Source: an uncultured Pirellulaceae bacterium (GTDB taxonomy: Bacteria; Planctomycetota; Planctomycetia; Pirellulales; Pirellulaceae). From it: DNA of 32,112 bases. The first letter of the stretch is position 1. Each line of letters begins with the position of its first letter. The DNA is taken from assembly GCA_938082855.1 (NCBI GenBank), contig CALKCC010000342.1:1-32112 (forward strand). The letters are read 5' to 3'. The notes beneath the pieces are model-generated. The model saw only the letters and a program-made list of their open reading frames with translations, made no database searches and was not told the DNA's origin. Shown one piece after another: positions 10,012 through 19,809 of the stretch. A program made the position numbers and the translations under genes.

Positions 10012-10500
10012 TTATGAACTCATTCTGGCACGCAGATCCGGTATGATTGCCTGCGGGACAAACCGAGCCAGCATTTCATCATCCGAGAATTGAGCGATTT
10101 GCTTAATCAGAGAACTCGAGACGTGAGCGAATTCTTCATCGGCCATTAAAAAAACGGTTTCAATCGCAGGCGCCAACTGGCGATTGGCCATCATCATGGT
10201 GAATTCACCGGCAATGTCGGTAAGTGGTCGTACTCCCCGAACCATAATTCGGGATTCCTGTTCACGCACAAAGTCAACGGCCAATCCATCGAAGGTCTCG
10301 ACAACCACATTTTCCCATTGAGAGGTAACTCGGCGGACCAGATCTTTCCGTTCCTCGGGTGTAAAGAGCGACTGTTTATCTACGTTGACACCGATACCCA
10401 CCACCAAGGTATCGAACATCTGACGAGACCGGTCGATCACGTTCAAATGCCCCAAAGTAATGGGGTCAAAGGATCCGGTATAAACTGCAATCTTACTCAT
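10012..10500 (-). CDS. coaD: Phosphopantetheine adenylyltransferase
   Basis: AVYTGSFDPITLGHLNVIDRS, VDFVREQESRIMVRGVRPLTDIAGEFTMMMANRQL, HVSSSLIKQIA. Confidence 0.95.
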   Translation of the reverse strand: MSKIAVYTGSFDPITLGHLNVIDRSRQMFDTLVVGIGVNVDKQSLFTPEERKDLVRRVTSQWENVVVETFDGLAVDFVREQESRIMVRGVRPLTDIAGEFTMMMANRQLAPAIETVFLMADEEFAHVSSSLIKQIAQFSDDEMLARFVPQAIIPDLRARMSS

Positions 10501-10846
10501 CGGCTACTAACGTAGTTTTCCCTATTTACACTGAAATGCTCTGCCGGGACAGCGAGACGTATTCCTCATTGGGGTGACGACCGTAAAGACATAACCTAAA
10601 TGTCCCGTCGAGTTCATTCTAATCACATCAGCAATTAGATGACGAGTCCCAATCGAAAGTCTTGAAGTAATCGCGAAGTAATCGGGATAACTCGTTCAGA
10701 TGGTGTACGCGAATTTAAACAACCGTCATCCAACGTAATTACTCAAGACGGCATCCAGCCTATTACCTATAATTCAGATAGCCAGTCCACCAAAGTCACC
10801 GTATTAAGGTGAGTAAATCCAACAGCGAGTTCCATCACTGAGAACC

Positions 10847-12841
10847 ATGGCCAGCCTATCCGACAATTTGATTCCGGAACATCTCCAGGATGGAGCTGCT
10901 GATTCGCTGTCTGAGGAACAGGCTCCCCTCACCCCGGAAGATTATCACGACTCCAAGAGCCTTAAGGATCTGATTGTTGGCGCTGGTGCCCTGGGAATCT
11001 CCACATTTGTCCATGCAGCCATCTTGATTGTGCTGGGACTGTTCACGCTCACCGATGAGATATTGGAGCAATTCAATATTATTGTGGTAGAACCTCCACT
11101 CGAGGAAATTGAAAAGCCCGAAGAACTCATCACGGTGGAGCTAGACGAAGACACGACGCCGTCAGAGGATCTCTCCAACACACAACAATCATCGGCATTA
11201 GCAGGGCTACCGAATGCTGAAGGAGTTAGCCAGTTCTCAGAGCCGACCTTTGATACCGAAGTACTCGAGGATCCAGAACAAGAAACTGGAGTCGAACCGG
11301 CGACTCTGACGATTCCTGCCAGCCTGCAAGCCAGCCTGATGACGGATATTCCAGTTGGCTCCTACGGCGATCCACGGGAAGTCGTCGACAATCTTGAACA
11401 GGCCATCGACCGAATTACTCAGGAAATCATCTTCATGCTTGAAGAAGGAGATGTTCTGGTCGTCTGGTTATTTGATCAGTCTGTCAGCATGCGGGATGAT
11501 CAACGGGAAATACGTGAACGAATCAATAAAGTCTATTCGGAATTAGGCCTGGCCGATGCGGCCTCAGGTGACCACCTGTTAACCGCCATCGCCAGCTATG
11601 GCTCAGGCTATCTCAAACATACGAAACGGCCGACGTCTGACTTAGAGCTCATTCGCCGAGCGATCAATGAAGTACCAATCGATCCTTCTGGATATGAAGT
11701 CATGTGCCCGGCAATCACCCGAGCGATCAATGACCATGAGTCCTACCGAGCTCGTGGCAAACGGCAAATGGCATTGATCGTGGTATCCGACGAGAGTGGA
11801 GAGCCCGATAACAATGTGGCGACGCTGGAAATGGCTGTAGCAACAGCTAAGGAAATGAATTGCCGAACATACTTCTTAGGTCGTGAAGCAGTCTTTGGAT
11901 ATCCCCATGCCTATATGAACTGGAGACATCCGCAAACAGGAGTGAACCACTGGCTGCAAATCGACCGCGGGCCGGAAACCGCTTTTGTTGAACAGTTACA
12001 GACCAACGGTTTTCGCCGACGCCGGGATGCATTTTCCAGTGGCTTTGGCCCCTACGAACAATGCCGCATTGCTCGAGAATCCGGAGGCATTTTCTTCATG
12101 CTTCCAACGGTGGAAACAAAACTCGTAGGTGGAGAGGCAGATAAACGTCGCTATGAATTGAAAGCGATGAAGCCCTATCTCCCAGACTTAGATAGTCGAC
12201 AAAAACAGCTCACCATGCGCAGTGAGTATCCTCTTCGTTCATTTATCTGGCAGGTCATTGTCGATCTAAATCCACTCAATGAAGCAACCGCCGAAATTAT
12301 TGAATTAGATATGACCTTCCCGCTGCAAGCGGATGCCTTCCTCCGGCGTGCAAGACAGGAACAGGAAAAAGCAAAAGTCTACATCACCTATTTGGCGAAT
12401 GCTCAAGCCGTGCTCGAAGAAGCTTACGAATACCGCGAGTCGGAACTAAATGCCCGTTGGCAAGCTAATTATGACTTAATCTACGCTCAGATAATCGCCT
12501 ATCAGGCAAGGGTTTATGAGTATGGTGCCGCATTAGAAACATTTATTCGAAATCCCAAGCAAGTTCCTCCCGTCATGCCCCCCAATCGTCGATTGGTCCG
12601 TTGGGATCTGCGAGGGCGTCTGGAACTTTCTGCCGAGGAAGTAAGCCGTCCTTACATCAATCGAGCTTCGGAGTTATTCGAGAAAGTCATCGAATTGCAC
12701 CCTGGCACACCATGGGCTGAAAGGGCTTCCGAAGAGTTAAAACGAGGATTTGGCCTCGAAGTAATGCCTGTTTACCGCGCTCCGTCTCCTCCTCGACCAA
12801 ATACGCCTAATGCTCCCCGAATCCCAATACCGAAACTGTAA
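10847..12841 (+). CDS. Membrane-anchored von Willebrand factor A domain protein
   Basis: N-terminal TM segment (LGISTFVHAAILIVLGLFTL); MIDAS-type DQSVSM; VWA-like LIVVSDESGEPDN; Pro-rich C terminus. Confidence 0.75.
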   Translation: MASLSDNLIPEHLQDGAADSLSEEQAPLTPEDYHDSKSLKDLIVGAGALGISTFVHAAILIVLGLFTLTDEILEQFNIIVVEPPLEEIEKPEELITVELDEDTTPSEDLSNTQQSSALAGLPNAEGVSQFSEPTFDTEVLEDPEQETGVEPATLTIPASLQASLMTDIPVGSYGDPREVVDNLEQAIDRITQEIIFMLEEGDVLVVWLFDQSVSMRDDQREIRERINKVYSELGLADAASGDHLLTAIASYGSGYLKHTKRPTSDLELIRRAINEVPIDPSGYEVMCPAITRAINDHESYRARGKRQMALIVVSDESGEPDNNVATLEMAVATAKEMNCRTYFLGREAVFGYPHAYMNWRHPQTGVNHWLQIDRGPETAFVEQLQTNGFRRRRDAFSSGFGPYEQCRIARESGGIFFMLPTVETKLVGGEADKRRYELKAMKPYLPDLDSRQKQLTMRSEYPLRSFIWQVIVDLNPLNEATAEIIELDMTFPLQADAFLRRARQEQEKAKVYITYLANAQAVLEEAYEYRESELNARWQANYDLIYAQIIAYQARVYEYGAALETFIRNPKQVPPVMPPNRRLVRWDLRGRLELSAEEVSRPYINRASELFEKVIELHPGTPWAERASEELKRGFGLEVMPVYRAPSPPRPNTPNAPRIPIPKL

Positions 12842-12894
12842 GTAGGTAGTTCACCTCCCCTTTTGATTCGATTCCTTCTAGTTCAGAGTTAACT

Positions 12895-14946
12895 GTGCAG
12901 CAGTCCCTGTTCTTATTACTGGCAACCTTGGTTTTGCCGCTGGCATGTGTACCTGCGGTAATTCGCCATCAAGGGAAATCTCGTATCGTCGCATTATTCG
13001 CCGTCCTAGCCGTAGGAGCGGTGGCGGCCATTTTTTGGCTTTCTTCTGACGAGACGGAACTGGCCGAGTACGAACCACCGCCTGAAACACTCAATGTGCG
13101 TCAGGCAACTAATGACGTACAACTACAAGCGGCAACTCCAAAACTCACAGACCACAACGACTACGTCGGAGCGCAGGTCTGTGCGAAGTGCCATCAGGAA
13201 GAACACAAGTCCTGGCATTCCTCCTACCATCGCACCATGACTCAAATCGCGTCGCCAGAGACTATCCGAGCCGACTTCGATGGCCGTGAAATGAAACTGG
13301 GTAACACCACTTATAAAATCTATCGCAAAGGCGAAGAGTACTGGGTTCGAACTCATGATCCTGAGTGGGAATTGAGACAACGCCCCGAAGTAATTCGAAA
13401 CCATCCCAATCCTCAGATGGCCGATAAACGTATCGTCATGATTACCGGCTCGCACAAAATGCATATGTTCTGGATGTCCTGGGAACACTCCGATGACGAG
13501 CCCAACGCCGAAAATCTGGATAATAATTCCATGTGGCTGTTCCCCTGGGTTTACATGATTGAACAGAAAAAATGGATCCCGTACGAAGACTCATTCATTG
13601 CTGACCCTCAGTTTGGCCGACCACCAACCGTGTGGAACCAATCTTGTATCGCATGTCACGCCGTCGGCGGACAACCTCACTTTCAAACGAAAGAAGATCT
13701 CTATGATATCGAATTCCATTCGAACATAGCTGACTATGGAATCTCCTGTGAAGCCTGCCACGGACCCGGAAAACCTCATGTCGATAAACATCAGGCTTTG
13801 CTCTCGGCCAACACCAATGTAGAGCTTTCCGGAAACGCCGATTCTTCGATCATCAACCCGCTTCGACTCGATAAACATAAGCAGGCTCAGGTTTGCGGAC
13901 AGTGTCACAGCCTCTTCGAATCCAATCATCCTCAGACGTTTCTCGAAGATGGACTGGATTACCAACCGGGTAATGACCTAATCAAAAATCGTCAGATGAT
14001 TTTCCATGAAGACACGGACCCTGGTTTGGTTTACTACAACATGTTTTGGAACGACGGCACAGTGCGTATCGGAGGACGTGAATATCAAGCCCTGGTCAAA
14101 AGTAAATGTTTCACTCAGGGCGAAATGACATGCCTGAGTTGTCACAGCCTGCATTCTATGGAAGAACCCGATAATCAACTGGGACTGGGACTCAATTCGA
14201 ATCAGGCCTGCATCCAATGTCATAAAGAACCAGAATATACAACGGATCTAGCGTCACACACTCACCACCTTACCGATTCAGAAGGCAGCAAATGTTTTAA
14301 CTGCCATATGCCCCACACTTCCTATGCCCTAATGGGAGGCATCCGCAGTCATCTTATTGATTCTCCGCGAATTCAGAGACAACCACAGATAAACGAAAAG
14401 CCCAATGCCTGTAATCTGTGTCATCTCGACGAGACCTTACAGTGGACAGCGGATACTCTCAGTCAATGGTATGGTCATGATGCCATCGAACTAAACAAAC
14501 CTCATCAGGATGTTGCCGCAAGCGTGACCTGGCTTCTTCAAGGCAATGCCGTCCAACGCACTCTTGCCTCCTGGCATATGACCTGGGAACCAACGCTGGA
14601 AACCTCGCCGACCAATTGGCGTTTACCATTGATGGTCCAACTGCTTAATGACAACTATGCTGCCACTCGCTATGTCACTTGGCAATCCTTGCAGAAGCTT
14701 CCGGAGTACAAGCAAGTTCAGGAAGGAATTGATCTCTACCAATTTGTCTCTCCCGCCCCAGAGCGAGTTAAGATTCAACAAGCATTGATGAATAGCTGGA
14801 GTGATAAATTGGAGTTGATCGGCGGGCCGCCACTCAACAATCCGCGGCTACTCTTCAAGACCGACCAGCCAGCAGTTTTCGATCAGGACACTTTACTGTT
14901 GTTACTGCAAAACAGAGATAACACATCGATTCTGATGAGTGAATAA
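12895..14946 (+). CDS. Membrane-anchored octaheme cytochrome c-type protein
   Basis: Eight CxxCH motifs: CAKCH, CIACH, CEACH, CGQCH, CLSCH, CIQCH, CFNCH, CNLCH; hydrophobic N terminus. GTG start is a guess. Confidence 0.85.
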   Translation: MQQSLFLLLATLVLPLACVPAVIRHQGKSRIVALFAVLAVGAVAAIFWLSSDETELAEYEPPPETLNVRQATNDVQLQAATPKLTDHNDYVGAQVCAKCHQEEHKSWHSSYHRTMTQIASPETIRADFDGREMKLGNTTYKIYRKGEEYWVRTHDPEWELRQRPEVIRNHPNPQMADKRIVMITGSHKMHMFWMSWEHSDDEPNAENLDNNSMWLFPWVYMIEQKKWIPYEDSFIADPQFGRPPTVWNQSCIACHAVGGQPHFQTKEDLYDIEFHSNIADYGISCEACHGPGKPHVDKHQALLSANTNVELSGNADSSIINPLRLDKHKQAQVCGQCHSLFESNHPQTFLEDGLDYQPGNDLIKNRQMIFHEDTDPGLVYYNMFWNDGTVRIGGREYQALVKSKCFTQGEMTCLSCHSLHSMEEPDNQLGLGLNSNQACIQCHKEPEYTTDLASHTHHLTDSEGSKCFNCHMPHTSYALMGGIRSHLIDSPRIQRQPQINEKPNACNLCHLDETLQWTADTLSQWYGHDAIELNKPHQDVAASVTWLLQGNAVQRTLASWHMTWEPTLETSPTNWRLPLMVQLLNDNYAATRYVTWQSLQKLPEYKQVQEGIDLYQFVSPAPERVKIQQALMNSWSDKLELIGGPPLNNPRLLFKTDQPAVFDQDTLLLLLQNRDNTSILMSE

Positions 14947-15054
14947 CTGTCCGGTGTGATGGACACCAGTTATCTTCAGTCGGCTTCAGTCGATGTAACC
15001 AGTCTTTTCTTGCACCGTCACGCGGACGTAGCGTTACCTACCGCTAATGACTGT

Positions 15055-16143
15055 CTACCGCTGATAGATTGGCAAGAATGCATGATCGAGCTGCATCATG
15101 ATTAGGTTACAGGCTGTCACATAAATGGGACCAATATTGCCTGTCCAACTTCCATTGTCTGCTTGCTCGTTGGCAATCCGCCCATACAGTTGATCACGAA
15201 ACGGCGACCACTCTTTCTGTCCCTGTCGGTACACAACCTGAGCGTAATAAAGATAGGTGTAATGCCAGTGCCCAAAGGACCTCGCACCACCGCCAATGTT
15301 ATGAAGGTTTTTCTTGGTATACGCCAACATCTCAGGCACATGCTTACTGTCATAGTCACCTGCATTGTAGAGACAGGCTAGCGACGCCGCTGTGATGGCA
15401 GGCCGGGAAGACCCTCGGTTTCTGGAACTGTAGGAGATTCCTCCGTCTGGGTTTTTACAGCTATAGATATATTCCTTGGCTTTATCGATGACCTGTTTGG
15501 GGACTGGTATTCCGGCATTTCTACATCCACGTAGTCCCTGCACCTGAGTAATCGTTGTCGACCCTTCGTCAAAGTTATTACCATCTTTGGCACTTACGTA
15601 TCCCCAACCACCTGATGGTGTTTGAGCATTGGCGCTAAACTCGACCGCCTTCTTCAGGATCTCGATCAATTCTTCGCGGCGTTCTAAGTCTTCTTCTTCC
15701 CCTAGTACTTGCGAAAGAAACAACATCGAAAAACCATGGCCATAGGTATAGCGATTATCTGATAAAGGATCACCAATCAGTCCGTTGCTACGACATTTCG
15801 TGGTGATGTAATCGACACTCTTACGAATCGCTCTGGCATAAGGTCCTTGGGTAGTCGTCGAACCGGAACAGATTAACGCCGTTCCTGCCAATGCCGTCAT
15901 GGCCGTTGGGTAAGTACCTGCAGTCCAGTGCCCTAATGAGGACTGACTGCGTACGACCCAATCCAGTCCCTTCTTAATGCTCGTTTTCCACTCAGGCCTA
16001 ATCTTGGCTGCCTGAGCTTTTGAATTGGATCCGGTTAGAGCCAAACCTGCTGCTGGCAAAGTCACTGCTGCAGTCATCGACTTTAATGCTTGTCGCCTGT
16101 CTTTGTTAACAGATGAGAACGTCACTAATAATCTCCTGACCAT
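15055..16143 (-). CDS. Prenyltransferase/squalene-cyclase-repeat protein with putative Tat signal
   Basis: Repeats such as SSLGHWTAGTYPTAMTALAGTAL, TPSGGWGYVS, NPDGGISYS, DNGSWTGN; DRRQALKSM followed by a hydrophobic stretch and ALTGSNSKAQA. Confidence 0.75.
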   Translation of the reverse strand: MVRRLLVTFSSVNKDRRQALKSMTAAVTLPAAGLALTGSNSKAQAAKIRPEWKTSIKKGLDWVVRSQSSLGHWTAGTYPTAMTALAGTALICSGSTTTQGPYARAIRKSVDYITTKCRSNGLIGDPLSDNRYTYGHGFSMLFLSQVLGEEEDLERREELIEILKKAVEFSANAQTPSGGWGYVSAKDGNNFDEGSTTITQVQGLRGCRNAGIPVPKQVIDKAKEYIYSCKNPDGGISYSSRNRGSSRPAITAASLACLYNAGDYDSKHVPEMLAYTKKNLHNIGGGARSFGHWHYTYLYYAQVVYRQGQKEWSPFRDQLYGRIANEQADNGSWTGNIGPIYVTACNLIMMQLDHAFLPIYQR

Positions 16144-16260
16144 AGCTCACGAGTTTAAGGGAATACTAATATCTATATTCTACCGTAAAATCCCAACCGG
16201 AAATCAAGGCAGACTTAAGTCGGTAAGAGTTTTAAATCGAACTCTTAGAGCAACACTGCT

Positions 16261-17784
16261 CTAAGCATCCCGATATTCAAGGATCGCCTGAAGCAGTCCA
16301 TCTAAATTATGCGACGAGGCTTCGACCGTTGGCGTCACACCGAATTCCCGCATCGTTTCACTGGTAATCGGGCTGATACTTGCCGACTTCATGCTTTGAA
16401 CGTGGTCACCTAGTAACTTGATCGACGACCTAGCGATCGCAGAACTTGTAAATGTAATCCAATCGATCCCTTCTTCGAGTGCCTCTTCGGTCGAAACGGA
16501 TAATTCATCAACATCCTGGCTGTGATAGACCACAACTTCGTCCACCTCAGCACCCGCGTCCCGCAGCCCGTTTGGCAATACATCACGACCGCGATTGGCT
16601 CGAATCAAAAGCACTTGTTTGTTTTCAACATGAGGCGTTAATGCAGCCACCATGGACTCGGCCCGGTACTCGTCCGGAATCAGATCCGCTTTGAGGTGAT
16701 AGTTCTCCAACATAGCGGCGGTTCCGGGACCAATGGCCGCTAATTGTGTCTGGGAAAATGCTCGCACATCCAAGCCTAATTCGAGCACCCGTTCCAAAAA
16801 GTAACGGACTCCATTCCCACTCGAGAAAACGACCCAGTCTGTCTGAGCCAATCGACGAATGGCTTGATCCACCAAAGCAAAATCAGATGGGGCGACGATT
16901 TCGATTGCCGGTTGGAGGACAACTTCCGCTCCCAGATCACTGAGTTTAGCTGCAAATTGTTCGGCCTGAGCGGTTGCTCGAGTCACCAATACTCGTTGTC
17001 CAAACAGAGGCCGCGATTCAAACCAGGAATTCAAACTTGTATCACTCACGACATCACCAACAATGACAATAGCCGGAGGACGTAGACGATGCTCGCCTTC
17101 AAACCGCTCCGGAACCTCGGCTAGCGTACATCTTACTGTAACCTGATCCGGGCAACTTATCCTGCGGATTATCGCAGCTGGAGTCGAAGCAGGCATGCCA
17201 TGTTCGATTAACTTACCAGTCCAGCTACGTGACGTCGTTACGCCCATATAGAACACCAACGTTCCGGGGAAACGAGCCAGCTGGTCGTAGTCCAGTGAAG
17301 ACTCGCCTTTTCCGTCACGTTCATGCCCGGTAATCAACGCTACGGCGGAGGCTTTATCGCGATGCGTTAGAGGGATCCCCACGCATGTGCCCGATGCTAG
17401 GGCTGCTGTGATTCCGGGTACGATTTCATATCCGATGCCTGCGGATTCAAAAGCAGTCGCCTCTTCCGCTGCTCGAGCAAAGATCGCGGGATCGCCACTC
17501 TTGAGCCGTACAACCTGCTGCCCTTGCTGTGCCAGACGGATGCATTCTGAATTAATCTCATCCTGCTTCCAGATTTTTCCTGTACCATGCCGCCCCATAC
17601 ACAAGCATTCCGTTCCCGGTCGAACGTGCTGCAGGATTCTGGGATTAACCAGATAGTCATATAGCACGACATCAGCCTGTTTTAAGCACTGCACGGCACG
17701 TAGCGTAATATAAGAAGGATCCCCAGGACCGGCTCCTACCAGATACACAAATCCGTCAGATGATGTATCCTGAGTCATAGTCAA
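16261..17784 (-). CDS. cobA-hemD: Fused uroporphyrinogen-III C-methyltransferase / uroporphyrinogen-III synthase
   Basis: N-terminal SUMT motifs VYLVGAGPGDPSYITLRA, VLYDYLVNP, VVRLKSGDPAIFARAAEEA; C-terminal HemD-like VLVTRATAQAEQFAAKL...WVVFSSGNGVRYF...ITFTSSAIARS. Confidence 0.92.
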   Translation of the reverse strand: MTMTQDTSSDGFVYLVGAGPGDPSYITLRAVQCLKQADVVLYDYLVNPRILQHVRPGTECLCMGRHGTGKIWKQDEINSECIRLAQQGQQVVRLKSGDPAIFARAAEEATAFESAGIGYEIVPGITAALASGTCVGIPLTHRDKASAVALITGHERDGKGESSLDYDQLARFPGTLVFYMGVTTSRSWTGKLIEHGMPASTPAAIIRRISCPDQVTVRCTLAEVPERFEGEHRLRPPAIVIVGDVVSDTSLNSWFESRPLFGQRVLVTRATAQAEQFAAKLSDLGAEVVLQPAIEIVAPSDFALVDQAIRRLAQTDWVVFSSGNGVRYFLERVLELGLDVRAFSQTQLAAIGPGTAAMLENYHLKADLIPDEYRAESMVAALTPHVENKQVLLIRANRGRDVLPNGLRDAGAEVDEVVVYHSQDVDELSVSTEEALEEGIDWITFTSSAIARSSIKLLGDHVQSMKSASISPITSETMREFGVTPTVEASSHNLDGLLQAILEYRDA

Positions 17785-17834
17785 TGTATCCCTATTTGCT
17801 TCCGATGATTGCCTAATTGAAAGGGCTTACTCGA

Positions 17835-19214
17835 TTGGAACCTGCCACTCCTGAATCTGCAAGTAACCAGCAAACTGGCGTTGAAAAATATGCGCGAGGT
17901 TTTTCTCGTCAACAACGGCGTGAACTGCAGAACCAATTCGAGACGGGACTGCAATGGCTTGAGCAACAGCCTCCTGCTTACGATACAGCTCTGGGCATCT
18001 TTGCCAAATGCATGCAAGCCGACCCCATGGGTGCAGTCTATACGTTTGAGTTCTTACAAGCCTTAGAACAAGGGTATGAGTTGGGTTTGTATAAGCATGG
18101 TTGGCGTCAACGACGGCGCAATCTCAAATTAGTGAGCCGCATCGAACAACTCTGCGAAAATCAACAGTGGCACGAAGCCCTGCAACAGGCACCGGATGCG
18201 TTATATCACAATGCTCGTAATGAAAAGCTGTTACTAGAGCTTGCCTTTGCCGCTCAGGCTATCGAAGCGGTCGAAACTCAATGGACCTATCTAGAGTTTG
18301 CCCTGAAGTACTTTTCTGGCTCTTGCGATGTACATGTCCAAATCATTCATGCCTTCTATCAATCCGGCCGGTTTGATGACGCCAACGATCATATGTTTCA
18401 TGTCGCGAAATCAGCAGATGATCAACTCCTGCAACAAATTCTCCGAGCCCTGCCTGGGGTCATTACTCAACAATTCCCTGGGCGTGAGTTAATCTCGCAA
18501 ATAGATTCCTTGCGATTGGAACTGCAACAAAACCCAAGTCATGAAACAACGTGGGAGCAACTTTGCCAGATACTCGAAGAACTCAATCTCTATGGGCAGG
18601 CCATTGAAGCCACACAGCTTGCTCAACAGGCCACCGGGAATACAAGTAGTTGGTCCCAAAAGAGCCTCCAGCTGCGACTGCAGCAGGCCGAATCCCGATT
18701 GCAATTTCATCTGGATCTACAGGCCTCTGATTCTCTACTCGATGATCTACAGCATGAAGTCTGGCGAATTCGTACGGAATATTATCAAAACCAAACAAAG
18801 CAGTACCCCAATCAGGCTCGGGCCGAAATTCAACTCGGTTGGTGTTTGACCGGTACAAAAAATTGGTACGAAGCGATCAAGCAATTTGAAAGAATTGAGG
18901 CAGATCACTGCACCTTTACCACCGTAGAGGAGATCGCCCTGCAACTGGGACTAGCAGAGTCACAGCAAGCGATTCGACGATTTGATGATGCTCTTGAAAC
19001 GTTCACCAAATTGCTGGAATCGCTAACGCAATGTGAACGGCCTGACGAAGTGGATCAGGAGCTTTCAGCTCAGATTCCTGGTTTGGAAAACGAATCGGGG
19101 ATGCAACGATCGCTAAAACGGATAAAAACGTTAGCCGCATCGATGAATCAGGCCACATTATGCCAAAAATGCGATGATCTGGCCCAAAAAATCGTTGTTT
19201 CTACCGATAACTAA
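17835..19214 (+). CDS. TPR-like hypothetical protein
   Basis: Helical repeat-like sequence (ARAEIQLGWCLTGTKNWYEAIKQFERI; QLGLAESQQAIRRFDDALETFTKLLE). Stop TAA at 17814-17816 precedes the frame; TTG at 17835 has AAAGGG 9 nt upstream (alternative TTG at 17817). Confidence 0.7.
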   Translation: MEPATPESASNQQTGVEKYARGFSRQQRRELQNQFETGLQWLEQQPPAYDTALGIFAKCMQADPMGAVYTFEFLQALEQGYELGLYKHGWRQRRRNLKLVSRIEQLCENQQWHEALQQAPDALYHNARNEKLLLELAFAAQAIEAVETQWTYLEFALKYFSGSCDVHVQIIHAFYQSGRFDDANDHMFHVAKSADDQLLQQILRALPGVITQQFPGRELISQIDSLRLELQQNPSHETTWEQLCQILEELNLYGQAIEATQLAQQATGNTSSWSQKSLQLRLQQAESRLQFHLDLQASDSLLDDLQHEVWRIRTEYYQNQTKQYPNQARAEIQLGWCLTGTKNWYEAIKQFERIEADHCTFTTVEEIALQLGLAESQQAIRRFDDALETFTKLLESLTQCERPDEVDQELSAQIPGLENESGMQRSLKRIKTLAASMNQATLCQKCDDLAQKIVVSTDN

Positions 19215-19342
19215 TCAAATCAGCGCCTAGACAAACTCTATTTTTTAGGCGATAAAAGTAGTTCCCACTTAGGCGAAGTGCGCCATGAGGGATAATCAAA
19301 AAGCTAAATAACTAGTTGCAGGCTGCAAATAACAGGAAAACC

Positions 19343-19645
19343 ATGCCGAATACTGCCAGTGCCAAAAAACGACTTCGTCAAAACGAAACCCGCCGTCAAC
19401 GTAACCGTGGACAGCGAAGTGATCTGCGTACTTCGATTCGTAAAGTGAATGAAGCAATCGATACCTATCAGGCTGCTCGTGCAGATGGTGGCGATACAGA
19501 TGCCGCATTGGCAAGTATCAACGATGCCTACGTTTCCGCTCAAAAGAAGCTGGATAAAGCTGGTGCCAAGAACCTGATTCATCGCAATAAAGCAGCACGC
19601 ACCAAGTCACGTCTTCAGGCTCGAATCCAAAAAGCCAAGGCGTAA
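19343..19645 (+). CDS. rpsT: 30S ribosomal protein S20
   Basis: [35 protein letters not shown]...[26 protein letters not shown]-like CAGGAAAA before ATG 19343. Confidence 0.96.
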   Translation: MPNTASAKKRLRQNETRRQRNRGQRSDLRTSIRKVNEAIDTYQAARADGGDTDAALASINDAYVSAQKKLDKAGAKNLIHRNKAARTKSRLQARIQKAKA

Positions 19646-19665
19646 CTGCTAAGAGAAACAATCCT

Positions 19666-19730
19666 CGGAGATCAACGATCTCCGGATCGAGATAAAGAGG
19701 TCCTACTCCAAATCGAGTAGGACTTTTTTA
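19666..19730 (+). terminator. Tandem hairpins ending in an intrinsic terminator downstream of rpsT
   Basis: CGGAGATC-AAC-GATCTCCG (19666-19684), then GTCCTACTC-loop-GAGTAGGAC (19700-19723) followed by TTTTTT. Confidence 0.88.
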
Positions 19731-19809
19731 TGCGCCTGTTTGTGCGAGAATTCAATTCGTAGGGAACGAAATACAAAGAGAGTCGGCGGTCAACTAGTTA
19801 GCTAGTGAT

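Noticed and set aside
18169-18186. TGGCACGAAGCCCTGC resembling a sigma-54 site
   Set aside because: Imperfect -12 element and located inside the TPR protein coding sequence.
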